From contig JAHLMK010000026.1 in assembly GCA_019915135.1 (NCBI GenBank), forward strand, positions 1 through 64,000: a stretch of DNA of 64,000 nt, in the 5' to 3' direction. Below, piece by piece: positions 54,065-64,000 of this stretch. The stretch's first letter is position 1. Every line of letters starts with the position of its first letter. Source of the stretch: Strobilurus pachycystidiatus (lineage: Eukaryota; Basidiomycota; Agaricomycetes; Agaricales; Physalacriaceae). Position numbers and translations under genes: made by a program. The notes under the pieces are model-generated. The model searched no databases. It saw only the letters and a program-made list of their open reading frames with translations, and was not told the DNA's origin.

Positions 54065-55978
54065 CTACTTGTCCTGGTCAGACCCAGTGATGCTGTTGTC
54101 AGGATGTTTCCCAAAACCTCTGGTAGCCCATTTGATCCTCTCGCCGCGTGAGGGCAGATTGTAAGCCAAAAGCGACTGCCGGTTATACCGTGATTCGAAC
54201 TGGTCGTCTGTGAGTTTGAGCGTGGCCAAGATGGCTTTCATGGACAAGCCGTCGACGTCTTCAGGATTGGTGATGTCCGGGTGATCAGGCCGGGGGAATG
54301 CAGCCGGGTATGGCGCGTAAATAGATCGCACTGACGGTGGAAGGTCGTTGAAGAAGCTTGGAACGAAGAAGTCGACGGGACAGCCCCACGGCAGGGCATT
54401 GTTGCCAGAAGGACGAGGATCGGCGACGTGGGTGTGAGAGTGCCGAACAGGATCGATGCTAGGATCTGGATGAGCCAAGAAGTAATCCACATCATATTGC
54501 ACGTACATCTGCATCCCCAAAAGACGCTCAGCCTGGCGGGAAAGCCAGTGATAAACTCGTTCGACCACCATGCTACGATGAGGGACCGATAAAGCTTGAT
54601 AGGTCCCCGATCCTTAAGGGACTTCTTCGTCTTCGGAGTGCGTCTCATCGTCCTCGACCATGCGCATAAATTTCGGAGGGAAATCCCAATGTTGGGCAGC
54701 GGTGACACGGCCTTCGCGAAGCTTTGAACAGTTAGCACAACGTCTGACGAACCAAAGACAACATACGTAGGCACGACGACGTGCTTTGGCGTTCGCACCG
54801 TCGGCGTCTTGGTCCGGAGGGCCATTGTCGTCGTTGCCTGCTTCCCTGACATCTACGTCAGGCCGATTGTCGTCATCGCGAGGATCGGTGCTTGCTTCAG
54901 CAGGAGGAGGAGGACCGTGAGAGTCGTCATCGCGAGGATCGGTGCTTGCTTCAGCAGGAGGAGGAGGACCGTGAGAGTTGGTCTGGATGCCCACCGAGGA
55001 GTAGGACATAGCTTGCCCACCGGAAGGCACGGCCTGTGAGGAACACGATAAGCTACCCATGAAAGAGATGAGAGTGTAGCTACCTCATTGTTCTCAGGCG
55101 TTCCCTCAGAGCCGACAGCGTCTGCCTGGATTGCAGGCTCGCGCTGGTCCCTCTGCCTCGGAGTTCTGTCCCTGGAGGGCGCGCTGAGTGAAGCTTCCTG
55201 GAGGCTACCAGACTGGGCAAGAGGTAGGTCGTGATTGTCTCTTTCAGGCTCGGGCTGAAAGAACATGATAAGACGCTATTGCCAGGAAAGGCGCGGGTAT
55301 GTGAAGTTACCGTGTTCATGTTCTCATCCACAGTTCCTTGGATTGTCTACGAATTGTATGAGCAACAATTAATGCAAGAATGCCCTATCCTTGCTTACCT
55401 CTTCTTCGGGGATATGGTACAGTTTCGGTCTCGCCACTCTCCCAGGTGAGTGTTCTGGGGAATGTTGACGCTTCCGCACCGCCTCGTCAGGCTCTCCCAT
55501 GACAAAGTCATGAGGGCTGGCTCGAGAGGAGGTAGAGGTTGAGGAGGGAGGACCGTCGTGCTGAGTGACGTGATCAGCGACTGCATGAAAGACAAGGCCA
55601 ACGACATATGACGCACGACGGAGGCTGGTTGTTGAAGGAATACACGGATTTGGTTGAGGCCGTGAACGCCGATGGATGGCTGAATTAAGATGAGGGAAGA
55701 GAACGAATGTGACGCGATGAAAGGACCCACCGCCGAGGAGCGACGGATGGGACTAGCCTGAGAGACGTCAGTCAAAGGATCACCGAAAGAGACCAGGCTG
55801 GTACGCACCGCCTGTACTCTGGTATTCCTGGGGCCTGCCTTGGGGTGGTGATGGATGAGTGCAGGTGAAAGGAATGCGAATTGTCGCGACTCACAACGGA
55901 CGAGGTCCTCCGAAGGATGTACGGGGTAGTTGGACGGCCGGTAGCGCGGGGGAATCGCGAGTTCGAGAGGTCCGACAT
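54065..55978 (-). CDS. Transposon-neighbourhood family protein, member 3 (diverged)
   Basis: Several short exons are visible: a start MSDLSNSRFPRATGR at 55978, an exon with ASPHDFVMGEPDEAV ending IPEEE at about 55398, a short exon TIQGTVDENMNT, PEPERDNHDLPLAQSG, AVPSGGQAMSYSS with an 18-residue duplicated module, then RMVEDDETHSEDEEV and finally VDFFVPSFFNDLPPS with DDQFESRYNRQSLLAYNLPS. The last two parts match EEVHSDDELSED, SPSFW and EEFKAKYSERALSAYPDP of the 34.4 kb gene. The central block of the family was not found, so it is shortened or decayed. The frame between about 54620 and 54570 is unclear. Confidence 0.5.
54870..54977 (-). repeat. Two tandem 54-bp units encoding an 18-residue module
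   Basis: Exact or near-exact duplication with period 54 bp; on the minus strand each unit encodes SHGPPPPAEASTDPRDDD. Confidence 0.85.
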
Positions 55979-56389
55979 TGGTGTAAAGTGTTATGACTGA
56001 GATGGTGGTTGTAAGTTGGTTAGAGGGATAATGAAAGAGATGGAAAGACACGCTTTTATATCGAGTATGTCTCCGCTATCACCGTCAAACACGCTGTGGC
56101 CTCGGTATCATTCGACAACATATCCATGAAATCGTCGATCCGTCCTCCAACAGAAGCCGTAGCACGACAGACAGGCCACAGGAAGGCCTTGGAGGCGAAA
56201 GATAGAACATCGGACCTGGACTCTCCCTGCTTATTTGTCAGTTTTGGGTCATGTTGGGAACGGTGGTCGCGCTTACAATGAACACTAGAGCTTGCTAACT
56301 ATTATGCTTTACTACTAGAGCACTTGCGTTAAGAATTGATGTTCAAAAGTCGACCTGGCTACCATGATGATGGAACGAAGACAAGGAGA
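55979..56389. other. Spacer
   Basis: Upstream region of family member 3; no gene is seen. Confidence 0.3.
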
Positions 56390-56720
56390 AAAATTTCACG
56401 TGGTGTCCGGCAGCGCATCAAGTCCCGCCGAGGACGTTAAATCCGAGAATCCGGACTTAACGTTGCGCTGCCGACTTACTGATGTGTTCGGCTCACACGT
56501 GATCTTTTCCCGCTTGCCTCCTACCGCCAGGAAGTTAAGCAGCAGCAAGCGGGATCAGACAGGTAAGCGCCATCCCGTCCGACGTACAGTAGGTTAGCTG
56601 TGCCAATAAAAAGAATCTACGAACCCAGCGTCTTGAAGCCTTAAACGCGCCGCGGTAGCAGAAAAATGCAGGGAGAGTCCAGGTCACTAATAGCAGTTTT
56701 CAGACTGAGATCAGCATATC
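56390..56720 (+). promoter_or_regulatory. Shared promoter module, copy 3 (chromodomain gene)
   Basis: In order: TTTCACGTGG, GCCGAGGACGTTAAATCC, an inverted repeat TTAAATCCG-5 nt-CGGACTTAA, GCTGCCGA, CACACGTGATCTTTTCCCGC, a purine-rich AGCAGCAAGCGGGATCAG, and CAGAAAAATGCAGGGAGAG. The same series lies upstream of the Spt5-like gene (30590-30285) in the opposite orientation. The two genes therefore probably share regulation. Confidence 0.65.
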
Positions 56721-56726
56721 AACAGC

Positions 56727-57492
56727 ATGAAATTGTACGTTGTCGGTACGTAGCGAGTAGCTCTAGCTCTGGAAACCTGTAATGCCCCTTGCTAGAATGC
56801 ATCGACGAAGCTCGATGGCACCGAAAAACGGTACAATATCGGGTGAAATGGCTGGGCTACTCGGTCTCAAGCAATACGCAAGTCGCACGGATGATCTTCT
56901 GGACGTCACTCACAATGGTACACAGTTGGGAGCCTACGATATCTTTTCGTAACGGAAATTCGACCCATCTCTTGACTGAGTGGTGGACTCGCGTGGAGCA
57001 GGACAGCGGCCACAAACAGGCCGATCTCAAAACACTGAAGAGGGTTGTCACAACGCAACAACACATAGGTGAGTCGAGGTATCAATAGCTAGAGAACTGA
57101 ATTCATGTGGCGCTCTCATTTTAGACGATCAGAAAGACGCAACGGCACGATTGGCCTCCTCACGCAATGGCAAGGATGTCTCCAAGACAGGTTTACTTTC
57201 GAAAGGAAAACCGCAGATTCATGCTCATCATCCTTTTCAGATCGGACATTCCCAGTCGAAGGCGAACAAGTCTCCGATGCAGGTTGGTCGTGTTGACAAA
57301 CCGTCTGATATACATACCAACTAGCATCAGACAGAATTGCCCTCAACAGAGTGAGGGAGGCATTGGTTAACGCCGGTCAGTTGCATCCTCAATGGTGATC
57401 CCTCAAACTAACAAGACATTACAGACAATGAGCAATTAGTCAATCTCGCCGGGCTACGCGAAACCTTGTCACCACTCTCAGACCTCCCTTAA
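56727..57492 (+). CDS. Small chromodomain protein with a GC-AG intron
   Basis: Exons: 56727-56745, 56796-56877, 56926-57068, 57125-57190, 57325-57375 and 57425-57492, about 142 residues. The chromodomain is complete: VVECIDEARW, VQYRVKWLGYS and NTWEPTISF, i.e. the aromatic cage positions seen in methyl-lysine binders (the first aromatic, Trp and Tyr/Trp equivalents) look present. Intron 2 (56878-56925, 48 nt) begins GCAAGT and ends CACAG; only this GC-AG splice gives the expected NTWEP junction. A conserved WWTRVEQDSGH helix follows. The 134-nt fourth intron is less certain. A truncated relative lies at 33290-33870. Confidence 0.65.
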
Positions 57493-58192
57493 GCTCGCCT
57501 AAACCGTACAGTGGAATCGTAGGTAGCAAACTAACCTTTTGTAACACATACGTTACATGTCTATTCAACAAGAAAGCTACGCAAAGGGACAGAGATGATT
57601 CGAACTGCTTATGGGTAAGTAGTCCTGGATGGCGCAATTAAGGATATCCTCAAGCAGATGCATTCGTCCATTACCGACAAATGTGTCTGTCCAGCGCGCA
57701 GCATCCGAGGTTCGCCTACACCATCTCGATTGAAGCTCAACTGACTGCTTCGTCAGGTCCTCATTGTCGTGTATAGAAACGACGACCATCCAAGCGTCCA
57801 CGACATCGATGCCATCATAACTCGGAACACTCGTGGTGGCGAACGGTACGTGCGCGCTGTCCTGTGCTTCTCATCAGAGATTTGGCAGGAGCAGAGACCA
57901 CTCGGAATCAGGGAAAAAGGATGGCGCACCGTAGAGCGTGCAGACGGGCTCCTGCATTTCATGAAGGGCAAGGCAATCAATGGTGCGTATATTGCTGAGT
58001 GTTTAATACATATGAATGCTAACAGGTACAAGGGTATAACGGCTAGATATGAAGTACAAAAGATAGTAAAACTGGTTATAGGTTGGCTTTGGTGAGGTTC
58101 ATGATACACTACAAGAAAAGATGGTACAATACTAATACAAAGCAAGGGAATGGTAGTCTAAACGGGGCGATAAAATTGAACCTCGGGAGGGC
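57493..58192 (+). other. Possible partial gene between chromodomain and 58.2 kb genes
   Basis: The plus-strand frame from about 57757 to 58034 (VLIVVYRNDDHPSVHDIDAI..., then ERYVRAVLCFSSEIW) looks protein-like but no start, family or splice partners were recognised. The rest of this interval shows nothing. Confidence 0.3.
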
Positions 58193-58695
58193 TCAATGGA
58201 AAACAGAGAATGAAAGAGAGAAAGAACCCACCGGGATGTGGTCCGAAATGTCGAACCAGTACTTGAAGCGCCGTTGGGACGGCGGCACAATCGACTCGCG
58301 CGCTATCATGCGAGCGACGGCGCCAGGGATCGATTCGTCGTGGACGAAGGGGTCGGAATCACGAAGGCTGAACCAATGGATCGCCCCGATGCACCAGCAC
58401 TGCGGGTTAAAAACGCGGATGGTGAGGTGCCCGCGCAGTCTGCGGGGCGGCTCGGGGTCGTGATATTTAGTGGGCCTAGTATGAGTGAGTAAACAAATGT
58501 GCAGACACTGAAAACATACGCGAGGGCGAAGATTCTCGCTTGGGGACCGAAGCGTCCGTGGTAACGATTGACAGCGTCGCCGAGGGCGCGTTCGGCGAGG
58601 GTGAGCGCGCTGCCGCGACGAATGGAAAAAATGCGCGGGCCGACTCGCGGGCGATAAAGGCGTATGCCGCTGGGGGCGATGGCGGGGCGGACCAT
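58193..58695 (-). CDS. Two-exon gene of unknown function, about 152 residues
   Basis: Exon 1 58695-58520 (MVRPAIAPSGIRLYRPRVG...) and exon 2 58475-58193, joined by a 44-nt intron GTATGTTTTC...ACTAG that preserves frame and replaces a membrane-like artefact of read-through. The second exon encodes RVFNPQCWCIGAIHWFSLRD and DESIPGAVARMIARESIVPP. No family is recognised. An upstream in-frame Met exists at about 58827, but the stretch between is low in coding character. Confidence 0.5.
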
Positions 58696-59148
58696 GTCGT
58701 GGTTGAGTGTTGGTGGTGCTGGTGGGTGCTGGGCTGGAAGGTCTCGCGGCTTGATCTGGCGAGTAACAGCGTCACGGCTCTGTGACGCGCTGACGAGACT
58801 AAGGATTTCTGGCGCAGGAGACGCCACAGCTGAAAATTCACATGCTATCGAAGAGTTAGAGAAGAGCGGCGTTGAGTGCTTAATATGGATGGATGGATCG
58901 GGCCGACGGTATTTGATTTAGCCGCGTCGGAGGCTGCGCCGAGTTGAGACCCTACTATGCCGAAACATAATGCACAATGTACAGAAACAGAATTTCATTA
59001 ATAGTATTTTATTTGAGAAGTATACACACGAGCTGGTTCGACTCGGCTATCTACAAAACAAAGGAATCTGAGAGCCGGAAATGTCGCAGACTGGCGGGCC
59101 GGACCGCCAACGGTGAACTGAAAGGATCATGAAGTCAAAGAAAAAAAG
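58696..59148. other. Spacer
   Basis: No gene is supported. Confidence 0.3.
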
Positions 59149-59216
59149 CTGGCGAAAGCTCGAGTGTCTGCCGTTAAGGCAGACACTAGTGTCTGCCCTG
59201 GACCCTGCCCCCGGTG
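59149..59216 (-). repeat. 68-bp palindromic repeat, inverted partner of 24509-24576
   Basis: Same 68 bp with one substitution; the 20-bp palindrome lies at 59178-59197. Confidence 0.6.
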
Positions 59217-59586
59217 TCACATGTATGACTATATACCCCAAATCAAACCCACTCATTCGCGAACTTCCCGAGGACACGTGCTATGTTTGCTATGCCACGT
59301 TAACCCAACCTACGCCGACTCTGACATACTCGTTCACTTCACAAGTGATTTCTCCTGCAGGTCCGCATATAGACAGAGGCCGAAATCCAACCACACGCCG
59401 TTTTCATTCTCAAAACATTTTCATATCATTCTTTAAATACAATACTACGCTACCCAACCTACAGCTGTCTCGAGAGGTATGTAACTACAAGATACTCAGT
59501 GCTATTGAAACTATTTATTCGTTCGGGAATCACTGCTAAGACTACACACAACGACACGAAAAGAGAAGAGACAAAAAAGAACGCGT
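59217..59586. other. Spacer
   Basis: No gene is seen; 3' flank of the next gene. Confidence 0.3.
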
Positions 59587-62500
59587 TCAAGCGGAATTTC
59601 CGGCAGCCGTAAAGACCCAAGTCGCATCCTGCACGGCAGACATCCAATCCGCTCTCGCCTCCGCATGGCGTTTCTTTGCCGTCACCAGATCCACACTCCG
59701 ACCCCACCAGGCCAAGCAGGCAACCACGGAGTAGTAGCCGTTGATCCCAGGCTTGCGAACTCCCGCCCAAGATCCCATAGCGCGATTGTTGGCCGTCAAA
59801 GGTACGTCGATCCCCGCAACACCTCTCCAAGACGGCTGGATGGTACTCCACCATTTGCAGAACTTCGCAACGAACGGCGCATAGTCCTCGATCTTGACGA
59901 ACGTGTAATCGAGACATCGACGCGATTTGATCCACTGTCCAACCTCGGGAGGACGACTCGTGGAAGGGAGAGCCGCGCGATCGTTACGGAAACCATCCCG
60001 TCCCTCCATGACTGTCCAAGCAAAGATAAGGTCCTTCCAAGCCTCATCCTTCAAGCAATCTCCCGCCTCTCCATCGAACAGCAAATACTCCCTCGCCTCG
60101 CGGAACCAGTTCGGCCAACCCTCCTTCTCAAGGAGGTTCAAGGCGATGGGCGGCAGACCTTCACTCTCCGAAACGACATCTTCGTCACCCGAGACGACAT
60201 CCTTGACATTTGGCCGGGCAGTGACAAGCCCATCGTCATCATCGTTATCGGAGGAGTCGCTAGAAGATGTCGACGCTGCGAAAGCAGGTACCGGGGAGAT
60301 TGCGCGTGGAGTCACGGGCCTAGCAAGACTTGTCGGGGCGGTAGCGGAAAGCGGTGTGGTCTTCAACGTCGTTGATCGGGGAATTTTGTGCCGAGGGGGG
60401 GAGAAGACCGTGGCCGTGGGGCGTCGCGGAGATGTCATGAGCATGGTAAAGGTCGGCACTGGCGGATTGACCTGGACTGGACGACGCATGTCATGTCCGT
60501 CGTTGGGGCCTCCCACCGTCCATGGAGCAACAATTCTGCTGGAGAAGGCAGCGTCGTCGTCGTCGTCACCAACGCTGCTGCTCGAGGAGGTAGCATCGTC
60601 GCTGCGCTCGGCCGCGACGGATCCCAACGACAGAAGTTGCGGGTCGATGTTTGCCATGTCGGGATCCGTGTCTTCGAAAGGGATTAACCCAGACTCGACG
60701 TCAGGGAGAGGGACGATGTTTGAGACAGATGGAATCGACAAATCGGGTTCGGCACTCGGCGTCGCCGCCGCCAAAGTATCTCTAATCATCTCTAAGGTGC
60801 GGTCCACGTCAGGATTTGTCGCTGGCAACTGATGACGAGTCTTGGCGCGGCTACCACCGTCCCCAGCAAACGTCAAGCCTCCAGCTGCACCAGCAGCGGC
60901 ACTTTCAGCGGTGGACTTTTTGCTCTTCTTGTGCGGCGGTTCACGCTGTTTTCCACCAGCCGCTGCGCCACGCTTGTTCTTCCGAGCCATAGTTGACTGC
61001 GAGCCAGCCTGACTTGCGCCTTTTGCGAACTGCGTGTCGCCGAAGAGGATGGGAGTCTCGCCATGACCGGAGTTATTCTTGACAATGTAAGCGGGGCCAT
61101 CCGGCGTCACTATGAGTTGACGCATCCGTAGACCGGGTGCACGTTCTCCAAGTTCTAATGCAGTTTCTTCCGGTTCTAGCGAAGATGGTAGGGCTCGAGC
61201 CTTTTCGATCTCCGGACCTGCATGGTCAGGACGGTGAGCCAACGCTCGAACGAGAACAACAGAAAAGAGTACTCACTGGAGTTATTCCAGCACCATGTGG
61301 AAAATGAATTCACCCAGACTGGGTACAAGACCGGGTCGGCGTCGAATGTCATTGGGACCGGGCCGTTGCTCTTTCCGAAGTGCATTCTTCATTCGCGTAC
61401 GACAGTTAGCAACAATTCAAACAGAAAAGAAAGAGCAAGATAAACTCACGTCATAACGTTTGGACGCCCTCCGTCGCGTGGTTCATTTCCGCCAACGGCG
61501 AGACTGATATTCATCCCCGACATAGTAGACAGGGCATCGCAAATAGGATGGAGGACGGACATCATACGATCAATCACCCTAACAAGACAGTGATCAGCGA
61601 CGAATGAGGGTAGAAGAGAAAACACTTACTCTTGCGCCTCGGCCGGTGGTAATGCCACTGTCACCTTCTGAAAGAGGGCGTCGCGGGCCGCCTTCGCCGC
61701 TTTGATGTTGGCCGCCGCCTTGGCAGTGTACTCAGCTCGAACGTCCTCTGGCTGCTTGCCAAATTCGTCCGCCCAATATTTCGTGCGAAAACCATTCCTC
61801 TCATTAGCCGCCACCTTCGCCGTCTCCACTTTGCAGGCCTCCAACATTTCAGGCTGCGTCGCCGCCCACAGCTGAAACCCGTGAGATCCACGAACAGCTC
61901 CTCCGTCATCGCCGAGTGCACGCGCAAGGAGGACAGCGATTGGATCCTTGGCGTGGCCTTTTGCGCTGTTTTTGACGGTCGACACGCCTGTCTTCAACTG
62001 CATATCAGCTAGGCCTTTGAGCATATTTGCGACGCCCTGGAGGGATCTAGTTATTGACTTGTCTGACGATGTAGAATTGATGACATACGCTACGTGTAGC
62101 CAACATAATCATAGCGTAATAATCCTTCTCCTCGTTGCGGATAGTGTCCTGAGCGAATGAATACGCTGGCTCGCCTGGATCGGCTGCTCGGAGGAGATGG
62201 CGCCATTCGTAGCGTTGCAACAGGTCATTGGCGGCGGCATTGGCGATGTCCTTGCAACTGTTATTGTCGGCAGCTTTACGTGCAGCCGTGTAGCGGGCGA
62301 GAGCGTGTGACTTGAGACGTTCGAGTGGTTCCCCTCGGAGCCAATTCTTCATATGTTGCTTGTTGGCATACGCCTTCAAGTCCTGAAGAAAGGCGGTGGT
62401 GAGCTCGGGCGGCGTGTAGAGTTTGGAAGACCTAAAGATGACACGTTATTGTTTGGTTTTTCGTCATGTTCTAACAGAACTTACTCGGTGTCGGCCACTT

Positions 62501-62615
62501 TCTCGGTGTTAGTCACCATCCCTCCCTCTCCTCCCTCCATCATCACTATGTCCTCGCTGACTTCCGCTGTAGGCGCTCCGGCGCTGCTCGATGTGTCGGC
62601 GGCCAGGCTGGTCAT
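59587..62615 (-). CDS. Homologue of KDZ accessory gene A
   Basis: Exons visible (minus): about 62615-62484, 62432 to about 62090, about 62041-61629, an exon around 61580-61450 (VIDRMMSVLHPICDALS...), one around 61390-61276 (MHFGKSNGPVPMTFDADP...), and 61217-59587. The last exon encodes a long Ser/Thr/Pro/Asp-rich region and the C-terminal block KWWSTIQPSWRG and CLAWWGRSVDLVT. The blocks and their order match the gene at 37954-40777, although that one lies inside the KDZ element. A further 5' exon (upstream Met near 62804) is possible. No transposase is seen next to it within this window. Confidence 0.65.
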
Positions 62616-62934
62616 CAAAGGTGCGATTTTTGCTAGCTGCCATGTCACTTTGACTGACCTCTTATTATGTAGACCGACATGCTTCGTAGGGTGGTTACCT
62701 AACTTCAACGGCGTCTGCAGTGAGCGACGTTTACCAGGTGCGAGTCTCTTCTTCAACGGCAACTTGGGACGCGAACAGATAGACCGACTCCAGGTCTCTG
62801 TCACGTCTCGTTACCTAAAGGACGCCTTGCCGGGGACATAGAAAACGACGCCATCTTGTTCCCTTTGATTCCCACCCTTTCATTCTTTCCCTCTCTTCCC
62901 CACCATCTTCAACCTTTGCCACCGTCCCCCAACC
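62616..62934. other. Divergent promoter region
   Basis: Between two genes that point away from each other. It has a CT-rich leader before 62935. It may hold a short first exon of the minus-strand gene. Confidence 0.3.
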
Positions 62935-63738
62935 ATGACTCAGACCACCGCAGCTCACCACGACAATGAATGGACCAAGCCTGTTTCGGCCTCTGGCGTA
63001 AAGATCTCTGACGAGATCATTGGTTAGTCCCCTCCGCTGCTGCGTTCCCGCCTGTGTCTCAAACTCCTGCGTAGTTCTGGCGCGAAAGCTCCAGACCTTG
63101 AACCTGGACGCCCCCCAGTGTCGCTTCCTCTGGCACATTGGCCGCGTTATCATCTTGGCGCAAATGACTGGTCCTCCTGGATCGGCGTATGCTGCGGGAT
63201 GGCCGAGGCCCGCCTCCGCCTCTGACGTCGGGGCCAGCGACGACGACAATGAAGACGACAACGGTGGCCTCATCGGCGCCGCGAGCACCTCAGCCCCCGC
63301 GGCCGCCCCGCCTGCTGCCGCCCCCGCCGCGTCCGCCGTCCCTGCCGCGTCCGCCGTCCCTGCCGCGTCCGCCGTCCCTGCCGCGTCCGCCGTCGCTCCT
63401 GTCCCTGGTCCCAGCACAGTTGCTGCCGCCGCGCCCGTTGTCAACTTGACGACTGTCCCTGTTGGCTTCGAATATGAGTGCCCGCTTGCTAACGCCCAGC
63501 CCCCGTATTATGCAATTACAAGGGGCAAAAAGATTGGTGTCTTTTGTGGCTGGTAAGCACCTCCCTCTTGTGAATCGCTGAGCATCATCCTTACTTCTTT
63601 CTGTTTGTCAGGGGCGGGACCAGTGCCTACGTTACTGGGGTTAGTGGCGCCGCGTATCATCGTGTGGGGTCTCTTCAAGCTGGCATCCCGGCCGTCGAGG
63701 CGGCCATCCAGGCCCAGAACGCTGGCATCATCAACTGA
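62935..63738 (+). CDS. Homologue of KDZ accessory gene B, viroplasmin/RNase H1 N-terminal-like
   Basis: Exons: 62935-63022, 63075-63552 and 63612-63738, about 230 residues with frame kept. A basic helix (VLARKLQTLNLDAP) is followed by a Gly/Ala/Pro linker holding four copies of a SAVPA-type pentapeptide repeat (15-bp units near 63325-63400). The C-terminal domain PPYYAITRGKKIGVFCGW...VTGVSGAAYHRVGSLQAGI matches the RNase H1 N-terminal pattern (YYAVxxGxxxGVFxxW, then a VxGxxGAxYxxxxS segment and helix). The fold binds hybrid or double-stranded RNA in known proteins; no catalytic domain is present. Confidence 0.7.
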
Positions 63739-64000
63739 AGGTATGTCAGTGCATGCATTTTCGTTTGCGTGGGCGCTAATCAATTTCTTCAAGGCCAACC
63801 CAACTGTCAGCTCGGTCACTGATCAGCATCAAAGGCAACACCACGGTGTTGCGCTAATCTCTTGGATCATACCGCCTGCCTTTTCTATTTATGACCACCA
63901 GATTTAGTGTATGAAATGTACTGTAGAGGTTGAACGATGTATGCCTGCGAATGCGAATAACAATCAGTGGTCCCTTACCTTGCGTTGCTGTAAATTGAGA
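63739..64000. other. Right end of window, no supported gene
   Basis: 3' flank of the previous gene; nothing else is seen. Confidence 0.3.

Overview
The window looks like nuclear DNA of a mushroom-forming fungus (Agaricomycetes, Basidiomycota). Real genes are split by very short GT-AG introns (about 46-60 nt). The gene families are typical of transposon-rich agaricomycete regions: KDZ transposase with a CxC2 domain, CACTA/Tnp2-type transposase, Ty3/gypsy, Ulp1-containing hAT-like transposase, and Spt5-like KOW proteins. No housekeeping locus is recognisable; the whole 64 kb reads as a nested transposon cluster.

Layout. (1) 1-3062: a hAT/DUF659-type transposase gene that appears to be a three-part fusion (Ulp1/C48 protease, a SUMO-interacting-motif-like linker, BED finger plus hAT domain). 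It is cut by (2) 3063-23347, a 20.3 kb Ty3/gypsy LTR retrotransposon on the minus strand. Its 1.83 kb LTRs are almost identical, it has a 4-bp target duplication, and PBS and PPT candidates lie beside the LTRs. Gag, Pro and Pol lie in three successive -1 frames, and each junction carries a canonical slippery heptamer. Between pol and the 3' LTR there are about 9.8 kb of extra DNA: two plus-strand and two minus-strand multi-exon genes of unknown function, plus three tRNA-like genes. A palindrome with core TCGANNTCGA is scattered through LTRs, introns and coding sequence of this element and is nearly absent elsewhere. (3) 23.3-34 kb: flank remnants, a G-rich minisatellite, an Spt5-like gene, a small gene with a 161-bp exon+intron tandem array, and a truncated chromodomain gene. 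(4) 34-50.2 kb: a CACTA/Tnp2-type transposase gene (minus) whose last 40 codons are separated from the rest by a 10.16 kb KDZ transposon (36810-46972). The KDZ element has 490-bp terminal inverted repeats, a 7-bp target duplication, a complete 10-exon transposase and two accessory genes. (5) 50.7-58.7 kb: two more members of a paralogous family also found at 34.4-36.5 kb, a chromodomain gene whose promoter is a copy of the Spt5-like gene's promoter, and a small two-exon gene. (6) 59.1-63.7 kb: a second copy of the accessory gene pair seen in the KDZ element, without a transposase in view.

The most unusual object is the giant gypsy element. It combines a double -1 frameshift arrangement, intron-bearing cargo genes of both orientations, tRNA-like genes and an element-specific palindrome embedded in most cargo introns. 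Two cargo genes are in the same sense as the genomic RNA yet keep eight introns, all phase 0, so the element must package unspliced RNA or otherwise protect these introns. All exon models were made by eye from splice signals and frame continuity; functions of the cargo and accessory genes are unknown.
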